64,000 bases of DNA from Lentimicrobiaceae bacterium. GTDB lineage: Bacteria; Bacteroidota; Bacteroidia; Bacteroidales; F082. A model generated the notes under the pieces. That model was not told the DNA's origin and did not search any database. It worked only from the letters and a program-made list of their open reading frames with translations. Of the stretch, positions 44,308-53,805 are shown one piece after another; within the stretch, counting starts at the first letter, position 1, and each line of letters begins with the position of its first letter. The stretch is taken from NCBI GenBank assembly GCA_015061295.1, contig SUWU01000005.1, forward strand, positions 18,384 through 82,383, given 5' to 3'. The position numbers were made by a program, and so were the translations under genes.

Positions 44308-47300
44308 TTATTTAACTACTACTTTTCTACTTCCGCTATTGTATTTAACTATATACAGACCTGATGTTTGGGAAGTTTCAACATAATTCATATCAGATTT
44401 ATGCACTAACACTCCCAATACATTATATATTGCTACCTCAATATTTTCAGGGTTATAGATTATAATTTTGTTATCATCGGAAGTTACGATGATCTTGTTG
44501 TCACTGGTTGTATCATCATCGATACCAATATGGTCTTTGTTTGATGTAAGTTTTATGTCGTAAAGATACAAATAGTCTTGATAAGCCTCAGAGTATGCTT
44601 TGAATCCATAGTGATAAACGCCGTCTTCGGGAACTGTTATCTTGACACTATAAACGTTGTAAGTGCCATCATCATCGATAGCAGGAAGTTCAGGAATATC
44701 AAGGAGTATTTCATCTTGCGATTCAGGGGTATAGCTATCTCCAAAAGTAACCAACAACGATTCTAAATAATCTTCCTGAGATGAGAATGCGCCGAATGTC
44801 AAGGTGTAAGTTGCATCTTTTCTAAATTTTATAGCAGGAGATATCATCCAGTCGTCGGCTCCATTTTGCCAATTATATGTATAGACAGCAGCTCTGTTTA
44901 TCTCATCATAAATCCAGGTGTATCCATCATTATTTGCATCGACGATAGTGTAATAGTTATACATATCATTAACTGAGCCGAACACACCTCCATAAGGAGT
45001 ACTGAGAGGATCACCTACAATCAGGTTATTGGAGTAGGCACCTTCACTGCGTTCATTACCTATACAAGAATACACCATGTAAACATAACGAGTCATATCT
45101 ACGCCATGAGTTTCTGTGAAAGTCAATTCTTTTATGCCACTTGCTACTTCTACCTCGCCAGGATACCTCACAATAGAATATTTTAAGTTCTCAACGTCGA
45201 ACGGCTCGCCATGTACACCATTCTCAGGAGCCTCCCATGTCAATGTTGTTTTGAGCCCATTCTTTGTCAAGACGATATTTTTCGGTGCTTCTGGGAGGTC
45301 ATATCCTACTAATATATCGCGTTCTATTGTTGGTCCGAAGCCTGAAGCATTATAAGCCACGAGTTTGACAGTAATGATACCATTGTCTGTCTCTATTGGA
45401 ATGGAGATTAATTGTCCAGGAGTACCACTGCCTGTGTATTCGAACATCTCATCGGCATATACCTTATAATCGACATTAGCAGATAGATTGTCGCCACTAT
45501 ATGAAGTAGAAGGAAGACGGAATGTCATTGTTTCGCTGTTACTACCGTTAGGATCTTTAATAAATTCGAAATCTGTGATTATTGATGGAGCTGACATCAA
45601 TGGCTCATTGAAGTATGCTCCAGCTACTGCTACTAAATCGAGTTGGTATGCTCGTAAAGTGACTACAGAGTTATATTTATTGACTTCAGCTATTACCGTA
45701 TATTGTGAACCTAAAGCAAGACTTGAACTATAAAACATCCAATACATAGTGTCAGAAGAATTGTCAAAGAAAAGGACTTGACGATATTTCATATTATACA
45801 GATGATCCTCTTTCATGAAGTTGGTATGTTGCATCTTTCCTACCTCTGCGATAGTACCATCAGCCTTATTGATTCTACCGAGATAGTGAGTCTGATCGCC
45901 AGTAACATTGTCCTCTGTCATATAAATACAGTAAAGTTCTCCTTTAGCATTACAACCTAAGGTGAGGAAACGTTTAGTGTAGTCAAGACGGTCTGCTATT
46001 CTGGTCATTTCTCCAGTTTCTGGTTCTATTCTGACAAGCCATGTGTCTACATAATCTTTTACCAATCCATAAATCTTATCGGTTGTCACATCATAAGACA
46101 AGCATCTTGTAGTGTTTTCACAATTATCGTTGAGTGTGTTTTCTGAAATTAACTCGAATGTGTTGGCATCATATATTTTCCATACTGGTATCTCTTCCTG
46201 GATATTAGCGTCATCGTTGTAGATATTGCAATAAATTTTTCCGTTATGGTATGTAACACCACCATTGACATCGTCTTTCAACAATGGAGATTCTAAGTCA
46301 GGGGTGAAGCCTTTTTCAAGAGGCATGGAATAGATTCCGTTTTCTGCCAGAGTGTAGGCATCGACTTGTGCATGTGAGAATGCAGCGAAGAAATCTACAC
46401 CTTCCATAGTGAGAGGTGTAAAATAATCTGTCGTATATGTCAAGTCCCCATTGTCATCATCAGGTAATACTGTCTCTATATATTCTTCAACTTCAAGGTC
46501 ACCTATTTCTTCACCGCTACCACCTTCTTGAACAACGCATGCAACAGATACATCTTTAAGGGTGAAGTAATTCTCGACGTATGTAGCATGAAACCCTATG
46601 TGATATGTTCCTGTTTCCTCTACTGTAAACTGAGGTGATTGAAAATCAGCTAAGCCATTTTGATAGAAATTCTTGTATACATCTACCACCTGAGAATGTG
46701 CTGATGGATCAGTGTTAACACCTATAGTTACATCAACATCGGCGTATAGAGTCATAGAACTCGCTAACTTATAACACAAGACATAACGTTTGTCTTTCTC
46801 AAGTTGAAAACTCGGTGTAAACAACCAGTCATTAACATTTGTATAACTATTGATTGAAACTGTTTTGTTATAATATTCCCATGTAGCACCGCCATCAAGG
46901 TTTAAGACTTCCCATTCAGCAAAGTCGGAAGAACTGTTGAGAGGTATGGTTGCTACAGTTGTCATGTCACCTTGATAGTCATCAAGATTGATTTCTTGTT
47001 CAGTACTCTCTGATTCAAATTCATCTATAGACAAGGTAACACCATATACTACCATTCCATTAAAGTCATCTGGCGTATAAACATATTCTTCTTGTTCTCC
47101 AGCCTGCATATCGTTGAGTGTTGCTATAACTACATCATTTGCATATATCTTTGCTGTCATTGGCTGGGTGATAAGTATGTCATTGACATCACGCTGAGGA
47201 TTAACCCATTTAATAGTAACGGTTTTCTCAATAAAGTTAGAACTGACAGCAATAGCAGGAGCCTTAGCTGGTAACTGGTTGCTACTTTCTTTTACTGATA

Positions 47301-47793
47301 CTGATTTCAATGTAACAATACCGTTAGAGGCTGCAGAGGTAATGTTAAAACCTAATTGTACATTCCCGCTTTCTTGAGCCTTCAAATGATGTTTACGTGT
47401 TACAATACCTGCATGATAATCGTATCTCTCTTCAACCAACAATGTTGACGATGAAGCGTTTACTTCCGATCCAAAGTGAACATTAATAATATCTGTACTA
47501 AAACATCCTCTTTGAGCCGTGGTATATTCAACTATATAAAACTTTTCATTTTCCACTGAAAATAAAGGAGAAACCAACCAATCATCGGCTGCTACTTCAG
47601 TAGTGTTACCATTGTAAACAGCACCCTTCATACCATCCATTATCTCCCACTTACATCCATCATTGTTGTTATCAATAATGGTCCATTCATTCAATTCATT
47701 AGTTGCTGTGAAATCGTATGAAAATACAAAATCCTGACCTGCAACTAATAGTGTCGACATAAACACAATTAAAAATGTAAAAATCCTTTTCAT
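44308..47793 (-). CDS. Large secreted multi-domain adhesin-like protein with T9SS sorting domain
   Basis: The start at 47793 gives a normal signal peptide (MKRIFTFLIVFMSTLLVAG); the longer frame from 47832 does not. The 1161-aa protein holds three related jelly-roll (choice-of-anchor J) domains, at about 20-165, 265-415 and 920-1070. Each has a DDW-L/M-F/V/I-S/T-P motif and a YT/VLxF/Y strand. Between them are Ig/FN3-like segments and a region of about 300 residues with beta-propeller-like repeats (YDVTTDKIYGLV, LGCNAKGELYCIY). The last 70 residues are a sorting domain. A surface-binding role is likely. Confidence 0.78.
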   Translation of the reverse strand: MKRIFTFLIVFMSTLLVAGQDFVFSYDFTATNELNEWTIIDNNNDGCKWEIMDGMKGAVYNGNTTEVAADDWLVSPLFSVENEKFYIVEYTTAQRGCFSTDIINVHFGSEVNASSSTLLVEERYDYHAGIVTRKHHLKAQESGNVQLGFNITSAASNGIVTLKSVSVKESSNQLPAKAPAIAVSSNFIEKTVTIKWVNPQRDVNDILITQPMTAKIYANDVVIATLNDMQAGEQEEYVYTPDDFNGMVVYGVTLSIDEFESESTEQEINLDDYQGDMTTVATIPLNSSSDFAEWEVLNLDGGATWEYYNKTVSINSYTNVNDWLFTPSFQLEKDKRYVLCYKLASSMTLYADVDVTIGVNTDPSAHSQVVDVYKNFYQNGLADFQSPQFTVEETGTYHIGFHATYVENYFTLKDVSVACVVQEGGSGEEIGDLEVEEYIETVLPDDDNGDLTYTTDYFTPLTMEGVDFFAAFSHAQVDAYTLAENGIYSMPLEKGFTPDLESPLLKDDVNGGVTYHNGKIYCNIYNDDANIQEEIPVWKIYDANTFELISENTLNDNCENTTRCLSYDVTTDKIYGLVKDYVDTWLVRIEPETGEMTRIADRLDYTKRFLTLGCNAKGELYCIYMTEDNVTGDQTHYLGRINKADGTIAEVGKMQHTNFMKEDHLYNMKYRQVLFFDNSSDTMYWMFYSSSLALGSQYTVIAEVNKYNSVVTLRAYQLDLVAVAGAYFNEPLMSAPSIITDFEFIKDPNGSNSETMTFRLPSTSYSGDNLSANVDYKVYADEMFEYTGSGTPGQLISIPIETDNGIITVKLVAYNASGFGPTIERDILVGYDLPEAPKNIVLTKNGLKTTLTWEAPENGVHGEPFDVENLKYSIVRYPGEVEVASGIKELTFTETHGVDMTRYVYMVYSCIGNERSEGAYSNNLIVGDPLSTPYGGVFGSVNDMYNYYTIVDANNDGYTWIYDEINRAAVYTYNWQNGADDWMISPAIKFRKDATYTLTFGAFSSQEDYLESLLVTFGDSYTPESQDEILLDIPELPAIDDDGTYNVYSVKITVPEDGVYHYGFKAYSEAYQDYLYLYDIKLTSNKDHIGIDDDTTSDNKIIVTSDDNKIIIYNPENIEVAIYNVLGVLVHKSDMNYVETSQTSGLYIVKYNSGSRKVVVK

Positions 47794-48013
47794 ACTAAAT
47801 AACTTAGGTTCTATAATTAACATGCCTTCCATTATTGTTAGAACCTTATTTAAGACAATAACAAAAGTTTTTGTGTAAATAACTCCCTATAAGCCATCTT
47901 TTGTGATAACTCATTATATTGGTTAGTAGCAAAAGTATAAAAAAAGTCGAGATAATGGACAATAATTAGGATGAAAAAGCTGAAAAGTCCAATGATATAA
48001 AGGATTTCCCTGC

Positions 48014-49129
48014 TTAAAAAGGAAGCTCGCTACTCGGAATCTCTTCTAACTCCTCGATATATATCATTCTTTGTTGCTCCATATAGCCTTTGTTGTAATA
48101 TTCCGCTGGTTTTAATATCTTACCAAAGGCAAAGTCTTGTATCATGACAAGCTCGTCGTTGTGCTCTATGTATGCGTATTTATGGTCAGGGTCGTTATCC
48201 CAATCGTCTTCTGCAAAGCCAAATGCTTCTGCATTGATTTTCATAGTATATGTTCTGATACTGCTTTCTTTTCCTTCTTTTGTAGTTATTGTAAGTCTTT
48301 CTAAATATGGAGAGTTGATGATAGAATCGCGGCGTTGTTCTGTGATATCGCTAAGGAAAGCCTCAAAACGAGCGTCGCTAAGTGATGTTAACAAGCTGAG
48401 GACTTTTATAGTGTCGAGGTCGATATGCGAGCCATCTAAGCAAGTCATCTCATAACTATAGTTATCAATGGTGTTTATCACAAAACTATTTTTCTTATCG
48501 TTGTTAAACTCTAATTTAACAGAAGTTATGTCATTAATATTGTTATAGAATACCTTATGGTCGCGCCAGTCTTCTTCACTTGCTGAGAAGCGAGAACTGA
48601 TAAAGCCTCTGAAGCCGTGAAGATGTACAATATATGCTTTATCGGCTCCTTCTTTCAAGACGTATGTTCCGTTGTTGTCTTGTGTGATGTCGCCTATATA
48701 AAATACTTTAGTGCGTTTCTCGTGAGGGAATAACTTAATCTTGTTGAAGAGATTTATTCTTGGAACGATTTGATATACCTCCACTTTGGTATTTGTTCCT
48801 GCCATACGTGTGATAACATTGTCGTGAGAAGCCAATGATACAGGCATCTTAATTCTCATCTTATCAAGAGTGTGAAGCATGTTGTTAATCATGACAGGCT
48901 GAGCATCGTATTTATCATTGACTTTCCAGCCTTCTGATGTTCTGCTTAGAGTCACCTCATTACCACTTTTGTCGGCGAAGAAGAGACGTGTCACCGAAGC
49001 TGTGTCACGAACAGTGAAGTCATACGCATCACCACGTAAGGTAGTGAGATAACGGTTGTTCCACACTAAGACTATAGCAATAACGATTAATACTAATGTT
49101 ACAATTATAGCTAAACGATTCTTTTTCAT
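48014..49129 (-). CDS. DUF4340-domain membrane-anchored protein
   Basis: A 371-aa protein with one N-terminal membrane helix (LAIIVTLVLIVIAIVLVW) and a large periplasmic domain of the DUF4340 type (TRLFFADKSGNEVTLSRTSEGWKVND near the start). DUF4340 proteins are often encoded after GldG-like ABC transporter parts. It lies 8 bp after gldG and probably works with that complex. The 220-bp gap up to the next gene (47794-48013) shows no feature. Confidence 0.8.
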   Translation of the reverse strand: MKKNRLAIIVTLVLIVIAIVLVWNNRYLTTLRGDAYDFTVRDTASVTRLFFADKSGNEVTLSRTSEGWKVNDKYDAQPVMINNMLHTLDKMRIKMPVSLASHDNVITRMAGTNTKVEVYQIVPRINLFNKIKLFPHEKRTKVFYIGDITQDNNGTYVLKEGADKAYIVHLHGFRGFISSRFSASEEDWRDHKVFYNNINDITSVKLEFNNDKKNSFVINTIDNYSYEMTCLDGSHIDLDTIKVLSLLTSLSDARFEAFLSDITEQRRDSIINSPYLERLTITTKEGKESSIRTYTMKINAEAFGFAEDDWDNDPDHKYAYIEHNDELVMIQDFAFGKILKPAEYYNKGYMEQQRMIYIEELEEIPSSELPF

Positions 49130-49137
49130 TGTTATAT

Positions 49138-50883
49138 TTATTTTGAATATTTTCTTTTTCTAATGACTGCCAATATAAATCCTAATAAAATCATCAGTGC
49201 ACTTGGCAATATCACGTTTATCATCTGCCACATGATAGGGTTGGCATTGACTTTATTAACATCGAGGAGTCTTATCTTCAACTCGCGTGATCTTATGCCT
49301 ATCAAGCCTTCTCCATCGACGAGATAACTTACAGCATTCTCGATAAAGTCTTTATTACCATATGTTATCTGAGTATATTGGTCGAAGCCGAGAGGTAGTG
49401 GATAACCTTTTGGTATGTGGAATTGGTTGCGAATGATGTCGCCATCAGCGATGACAATCATAGAAGTAGGCTCGCTACTTGTCTTAAAACCTATCTCTTC
49501 CGATTCCATGATACCTGCTGTCATTCTGTTGGCATAAAGCGACTCGAAGGTTCCTTTTAAGAGATATGCTACGTTGTGACCTTTCTGTGAGAACATACGC
49601 TGGTCGGGAGCCTGGCGTAACATGCTAAGTGAGATGAACACTGGAGCTGCCGAGACCTTGGTATAATCTGATGTCTTCAGCAGAGGTATCTTCTGGACAT
49701 CAGAGTCGGAGATGACAGGTTCTATGGAGCTGACAAAATCTGCTTTGACAGGATTTATGTTTTTAACGATGTTATTATCAGATGCTGCGTTTAAGAGTGG
49801 GAAGTAATACCATCTGAAATACTCTATCTGAGCTTGTCCTCCCATCTGTCCTGTCCTTAGTGCGATAGCTGCACTGTTATAGTCAAGTAGGAGGTCTTTG
49901 TTGAGTTTCAGTCCGTACTTGAAGAACATATCATCAAGGTTTATGTTAAGAGAGTTGCCCATGGTTGACTCTGCAGCTTGGAGGCTATCCATCGTTGCAA
50001 AGACAGGGTCGATGAGCCAAAGTACTTTACCACCTCTCATGATATATTGGTCTATGATAAACTTATCTTTTTCAGAGAAAGGCTTGGTAGGTTTTGCAAT
50101 GATGATAGCTTCATAGTTAGAGCCTATTTTTATGCTGCTGTCAGCAGTCTCAGTCCTTCCGTTTAATGCTGTGATCTGCTCATCTATTGTTATGCGTTTC
50201 ACGCTATATTTCTTTTGAAGACTTCTTGTGATGTCATATACTTCATTCTCGTTCAACTCGCCATGACCTTCTATGAAGGCGATGTTAGGTTTCTTTCTCT
50301 GAGATAAGTCTTTTATTGCGCTGATGAATTTATATTCGAGGTTGCGAGCCGAGTTGTTGAGAGCTTCTTGCGACGATTTACCTAACTGTGTGTCGAGCAA
50401 GTCGAGTGGCAGTTCCTTCTCTTGATAACTTACCAAAGCACATGGCCATATCACGATCTGTTGCGCTCCTTCTTTAGTTTGTATGGAAAGCTCTGTAGGG
50501 TTTAATCCGCTTTGATATAGGAGCTTATATGTCTCACTCCTCTCAGCTGCGTCGTTGCTCTCAGAAGGATTGATGAAGTCGTAGTCTATATATTTGCTAT
50601 AAGCGCGAAATTCATCAAGCATCTCCTTTGTCTCTTTTCTTAATTTCTTAAAACCAGCAGGGAACTCACCTTCTAAATATATTCTGAAATATACATAGTC
50701 GTCGAGATTTCTTAAAATCTCTTTTGATGTATCAGATAATGTGTATCGTTTCTCACTCGTGAGATCGAAACGAGTATATACGAATGAGCCTATAACATTC
50801 ACTGCAACGATTACTATCAATGTTATTGCGAATGATAACAGTTGACTTCTTTTCAAATTTTTACGTTCATTCTTCATCATCAC
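49138..50883 (-). CDS. gldG: Gliding motility-associated ABC transporter auxiliary component GldG
   Basis: A 581-aa protein with an N-terminal membrane helix (LLSFAITLIVIVAVNVIGSFVY), then the conserved FDLTSEKRYTLSDTSKEIL. A periplasmic DUF4350/ABC-transporter-auxiliary region follows (PNIAFIEGHGELNENEVYDI, KVLWLIDPV), and a C-terminal membrane helix (VILPSALMILLGFILAVIRKRK). This matches GldG. GldA/F/G form an ABC transporter needed for gliding in Flavobacterium johnsoniae; many non-gliding Bacteroidota also carry F and G. Three start codons lie together (MMM); the first is used here. Confidence 0.88.
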   Translation of the reverse strand: MMMKNERKNLKRSQLLSFAITLIVIVAVNVIGSFVYTRFDLTSEKRYTLSDTSKEILRNLDDYVYFRIYLEGEFPAGFKKLRKETKEMLDEFRAYSKYIDYDFINPSESNDAAERSETYKLLYQSGLNPTELSIQTKEGAQQIVIWPCALVSYQEKELPLDLLDTQLGKSSQEALNNSARNLEYKFISAIKDLSQRKKPNIAFIEGHGELNENEVYDITRSLQKKYSVKRITIDEQITALNGRTETADSSIKIGSNYEAIIIAKPTKPFSEKDKFIIDQYIMRGGKVLWLIDPVFATMDSLQAAESTMGNSLNINLDDMFFKYGLKLNKDLLLDYNSAAIALRTGQMGGQAQIEYFRWYYFPLLNAASDNNIVKNINPVKADFVSSIEPVISDSDVQKIPLLKTSDYTKVSAAPVFISLSMLRQAPDQRMFSQKGHNVAYLLKGTFESLYANRMTAGIMESEEIGFKTSSEPTSMIVIADGDIIRNQFHIPKGYPLPLGFDQYTQITYGNKDFIENAVSYLVDGEGLIGIRSRELKIRLLDVNKVNANPIMWQMINVILPSALMILLGFILAVIRKRKYSK

Positions 50884-50889
50884 CTCCTT

Positions 50890-51621
50890 TCACCATTTAC
50901 GACTTGACAACACTAATTTGGTCATCGACAGGAATAATATTATCACACTGAGGAAATAAAGAATGTCGCGAGTGTCTATCACGCCACGACTCAATGAGCT
51001 ATAATGCGATGCAATTCCTAACTGTTGTATAAACAAATCCACCGATCCGAATAATGCCATCGAATAAATCATATCGAAACCGATGTATATGAAGCCACAG
51101 AGGAATACCGATAATAGGAAGGCGAGTATCTGGTTGTTGGTCAATGAACTGCAGAACAATCCTATTGACACGAATGCTGCGCTGAGGAAGAACAGCCCGA
51201 TATATGAGCCCCATATTCCTCCAGCATCAACATTGCCGACAGGGAGACTCAGACGATATACCGAGAAGAAATATACTAATGTAGGAATGAGAGCTAAAAG
51301 CACCAATGCAACACCAGCAAGATATTTACCCCATACTATCTGCCAATCGGACAGAGGCTTGGTGAAAAGCATCTCCATTGTACCTGTACGTCTCTCTTCT
51401 GCAAAACTACGCATGGTGACAGCGGGAACAAGGAAGAGAAACACCCATGGTGCCAATATGAAAAGGCTATCCAAGTTGGCATAACCGAAAGACATGATGT
51501 TGAAATCACTCTGAAAAACCCATAAGAATAATCCCGTAATCAATAGGAATACCACAATAACCATTATTCCTATGAGGGAGTTCAAAAAATTACTTATTTC
51601 CTTTTTAAATAAAGCGTACAT
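50890..51621 (-). CDS. gldF: Gliding motility-associated ABC transporter permease GldF
   Basis: A 243-aa permease with six membrane helices. MRSFAEERRTGTMEMLFTKPLSDWQIVWGKY is the ABC-2-type cytoplasmic signature typical of GldF/NosY. It heads the gldF-gldG-DUF4340 unit (gaps of 6 and 8 bp). The ATPase gene gldA is not next to it. A -7 box on the minus strand (TATTTTTG, 51642-51649) lies just upstream. Confidence 0.9.
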   Translation of the reverse strand: MYALFKKEISNFLNSLIGIMVIVVFLLITGLFLWVFQSDFNIMSFGYANLDSLFILAPWVFLFLVPAVTMRSFAEERRTGTMEMLFTKPLSDWQIVWGKYLAGVALVLLALIPTLVYFFSVYRLSLPVGNVDAGGIWGSYIGLFFLSAAFVSIGLFCSSLTNNQILAFLLSVFLCGFIYIGFDMIYSMALFGSVDLFIQQLGIASHYSSLSRGVIDTRDILYFLSVIILFLSMTKLVLSSRKW

Positions 51622-51710
51622 TTTTGTAATTAATTAGCTTACAAAAATACGAATTTTTCTTAAAAATATTGTACGTTTTTGAACAATGAAAAATGAACAA
51701 TTATAATCTC

Positions 51711-53678
51711 TTAAAATGATGTCACCATCCCTGATATTGTCACGTTTTGTGATGATGTAGCTCCTGAATAGTCGGCATTTGTGTAATATCCGTGAAACTC
51801 TTCCCCTCCTGATATTGTGCCGCCCTGTTTTACTGTGATGCTACCTTCTTGTAATTCTGGCGATGTAAAGAATAGGACTAATCCACCGCCGCCAGGACCA
51901 CCACCAGGACCGCCGCCAGGACCACCACCAGGAGGTGTGGAGCCTCCACCGGAATATGTAGGGACTTGATATGTCAACAAGTCTTCACCTTCAGAGTTGG
52001 TGATCTGTAATGCGGTGCCACTTGTGACTCCGTTGTATATGAGGGAGCGTTGTGTACAAGCTGATGCTGTTGGGTTGGATATGGCTCCTCCAATACCCAC
52101 GACAACACCTCCAGCAATCTTGAAAGTGTTCTGGTCGCAGTCGAAGCTGCCTTCTGGCGCTGTCTGTCCCGCCGCTACTATCAGACCTCCGTTGATAGTG
52201 ATGCTGCCATTGGAGTCGATGGCATCGTTGCCTCTTGAACCAGCATATAATGTTCCACCATCTATTTGAACATGACTCTTGGCGTTGATGGCATCATCGT
52301 AAGTGTCGATGATGATATGACCTCCAATGATATATAAATTGTCCTTGCTTTCAAGTCCTTCGCCACCATCGTTTTCTGTATATATGTCGATGTTGCCACC
52401 ATATACGTAAAGATTTCCTTCTGCTGTGAGAACTTTCGGATTAGCATAGTCCGCATCTTCTCCATAACCCGACTCATAGAACTTCTCACCATAAGTTGTC
52501 ATGTTTAAGACTAAACCATTTTCTTCGTTTTCTTTGCCGATATGAATCTCACCATCAGCATTGACACATTTGCCAGCAGCACCTGTAGCTTCTAAGGTGA
52601 TATCACCATCATAAAGATAAATATTGCCATCGGCTTTGATACACGATGATTTATAAGAATCTATTTCTCCTTCAGAATTAGTATATGTCTCTCCTCCTGA
52701 ATGAGAGACTATGTTTATCTTACCATCTAATATTGTGATGTCGCCATCTACTTTTATTCCACGACCTGCCATATTGCTTTCAGGAAGTGTGATGTCGAGA
52801 TAGCCTCCTTTCATCTCGAAATTACCGTCGGCTCCGATGGCGGTGCAATATGTTGGGTCGTAGCCTAAGTCTAACTCTTCCAGCTCTAAGGTTCCTGAAG
52901 ATACGATAGTGATGTTACCACTATTGACGATGATATTAGCATCCGACTTCAATCCTTTTGATGTAGCAGCAGTATGATTTATTGATATTGTTGCATCGCT
53001 GATAATGATGTCGTTATCAGAAGAGATGCCATGCCTTTTATTGGCATTGATAGTAAGCGCACCATAGCCGCTTATGTTTGTATTTCCTTTGGTGTTTATG
53101 ACGGATTTGCCATCGCTGTCTTCGTTATCGGTAAGAATATTATTTGAACCGTTAGCTATGATAATGTTTCTTTCTATGTTTTTACTTAGATTTAATGGTA
53201 TCGTATTACTTGATGTTATGTTTAAATTATTTAAAATTACATCATAAGCCATATCGCTTTCGAGCGAGAAAGAACCGTTGGATGTAGTTCCGCTCAGGTA
53301 ATATTGAAGGTTTTCTAATGCAGCATTTGTTACTATGCTGACATTTGCTCCATCAATATTGACGACAAAATCTACTGAATTAATATTATGTCTCACCACA
53401 GCAGTGTTATCATTATATTCAACATAAATAGCAGAGGATTCAACATCTTGATTTTCTCTGAACTTAATGCTGTCGATGGCTGCTACATAGAAGTTGTTGA
53501 TGTCATCACCGCGATATAGAAACATATTAATGTCGTCGGGAGAGAATGTTATAGAATCAATTTCCGATGTATTATACGTTAAGATTGTCCCATCGGCATT
53601 GTAAATCCACAATGAGTTTTGTGAATTAATGCAATTAGCTATCAAGCACAAAACCGTAATTAAAAACAATTTTTTCAT
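51711..53678 (-). CDS. Secreted beta-helix carbohydrate-binding-type protein (Cthe_2159/DUF4353-like)
   Basis: A 655-aa protein with a signal peptide (1-19) and a short N-terminal domain (20-95). A long parallel beta-helix with repeated G-N-I/D-I-T/Y-I-x-x-G-x-I rungs (about 190-540) includes KGLKSDANIIVNSG and DAINAKSHVQIDGG. This pattern fits the Cthe_2159/DUF4353 family, some of which bind polygalacturonate. A Pro/Gly-rich linker with repeated PGGG units follows, then a small beta domain. The usual T9SS sorting domain is not seen, so its anchoring is unclear. The likely ligand is an acidic polysaccharide. Confidence 0.78.
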   Translation of the reverse strand: MKKLFLITVLCLIANCINSQNSLWIYNADGTILTYNTSEIDSITFSPDDINMFLYRGDDINNFYVAAIDSIKFRENQDVESSAIYVEYNDNTAVVRHNINSVDFVVNIDGANVSIVTNAALENLQYYLSGTTSNGSFSLESDMAYDVILNNLNITSSNTIPLNLSKNIERNIIIANGSNNILTDNEDSDGKSVINTKGNTNISGYGALTINANKRHGISSDNDIIISDATISINHTAATSKGLKSDANIIVNSGNITIVSSGTLELEELDLGYDPTYCTAIGADGNFEMKGGYLDITLPESNMAGRGIKVDGDITILDGKINIVSHSGGETYTNSEGEIDSYKSSCIKADGNIYLYDGDITLEATGAAGKCVNADGEIHIGKENEENGLVLNMTTYGEKFYESGYGEDADYANPKVLTAEGNLYVYGGNIDIYTENDGGEGLESKDNLYIIGGHIIIDTYDDAINAKSHVQIDGGTLYAGSRGNDAIDSNGSITINGGLIVAAGQTAPEGSFDCDQNTFKIAGGVVVGIGGAISNPTASACTQRSLIYNGVTSGTALQITNSEGEDLLTYQVPTYSGGGSTPPGGGPGGGPGGGPGGGGLVLFFTSPELQEGSITVKQGGTISGGEEFHGYYTNADYSGATSSQNVTISGMVTSF

Positions 53679-53721
53679 AATTATAAATTAACATTGATGA
53701 GGTGACGAAAGTATAAAAAAA

Positions 53722-53750
53722 TGAGACGCCATTTCTAGAATGACGTCTCA
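53722..53750. terminator. Palindromic hairpin between glnA and the beta-helix gene
   Basis: TGAGACGCCATT and AATGACGTCTCA form a 12-bp stem with one mismatch around TCTAG. It has no long T run. A five-unit heptamer-periodic stretch (53762-53796: TTGTCAA, TTATCAG, TTCTGAA, CTGTCAA, TTTCCAA) lies next to it, at the 3' end of the glutamine synthetase gene. Confidence 0.55.
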
Positions 53751-53805
53751 AATATCTTCAATTGTCAATTATCAGTTCTGAACTGTCAATTTCCAATCTT
53801 CTAGT

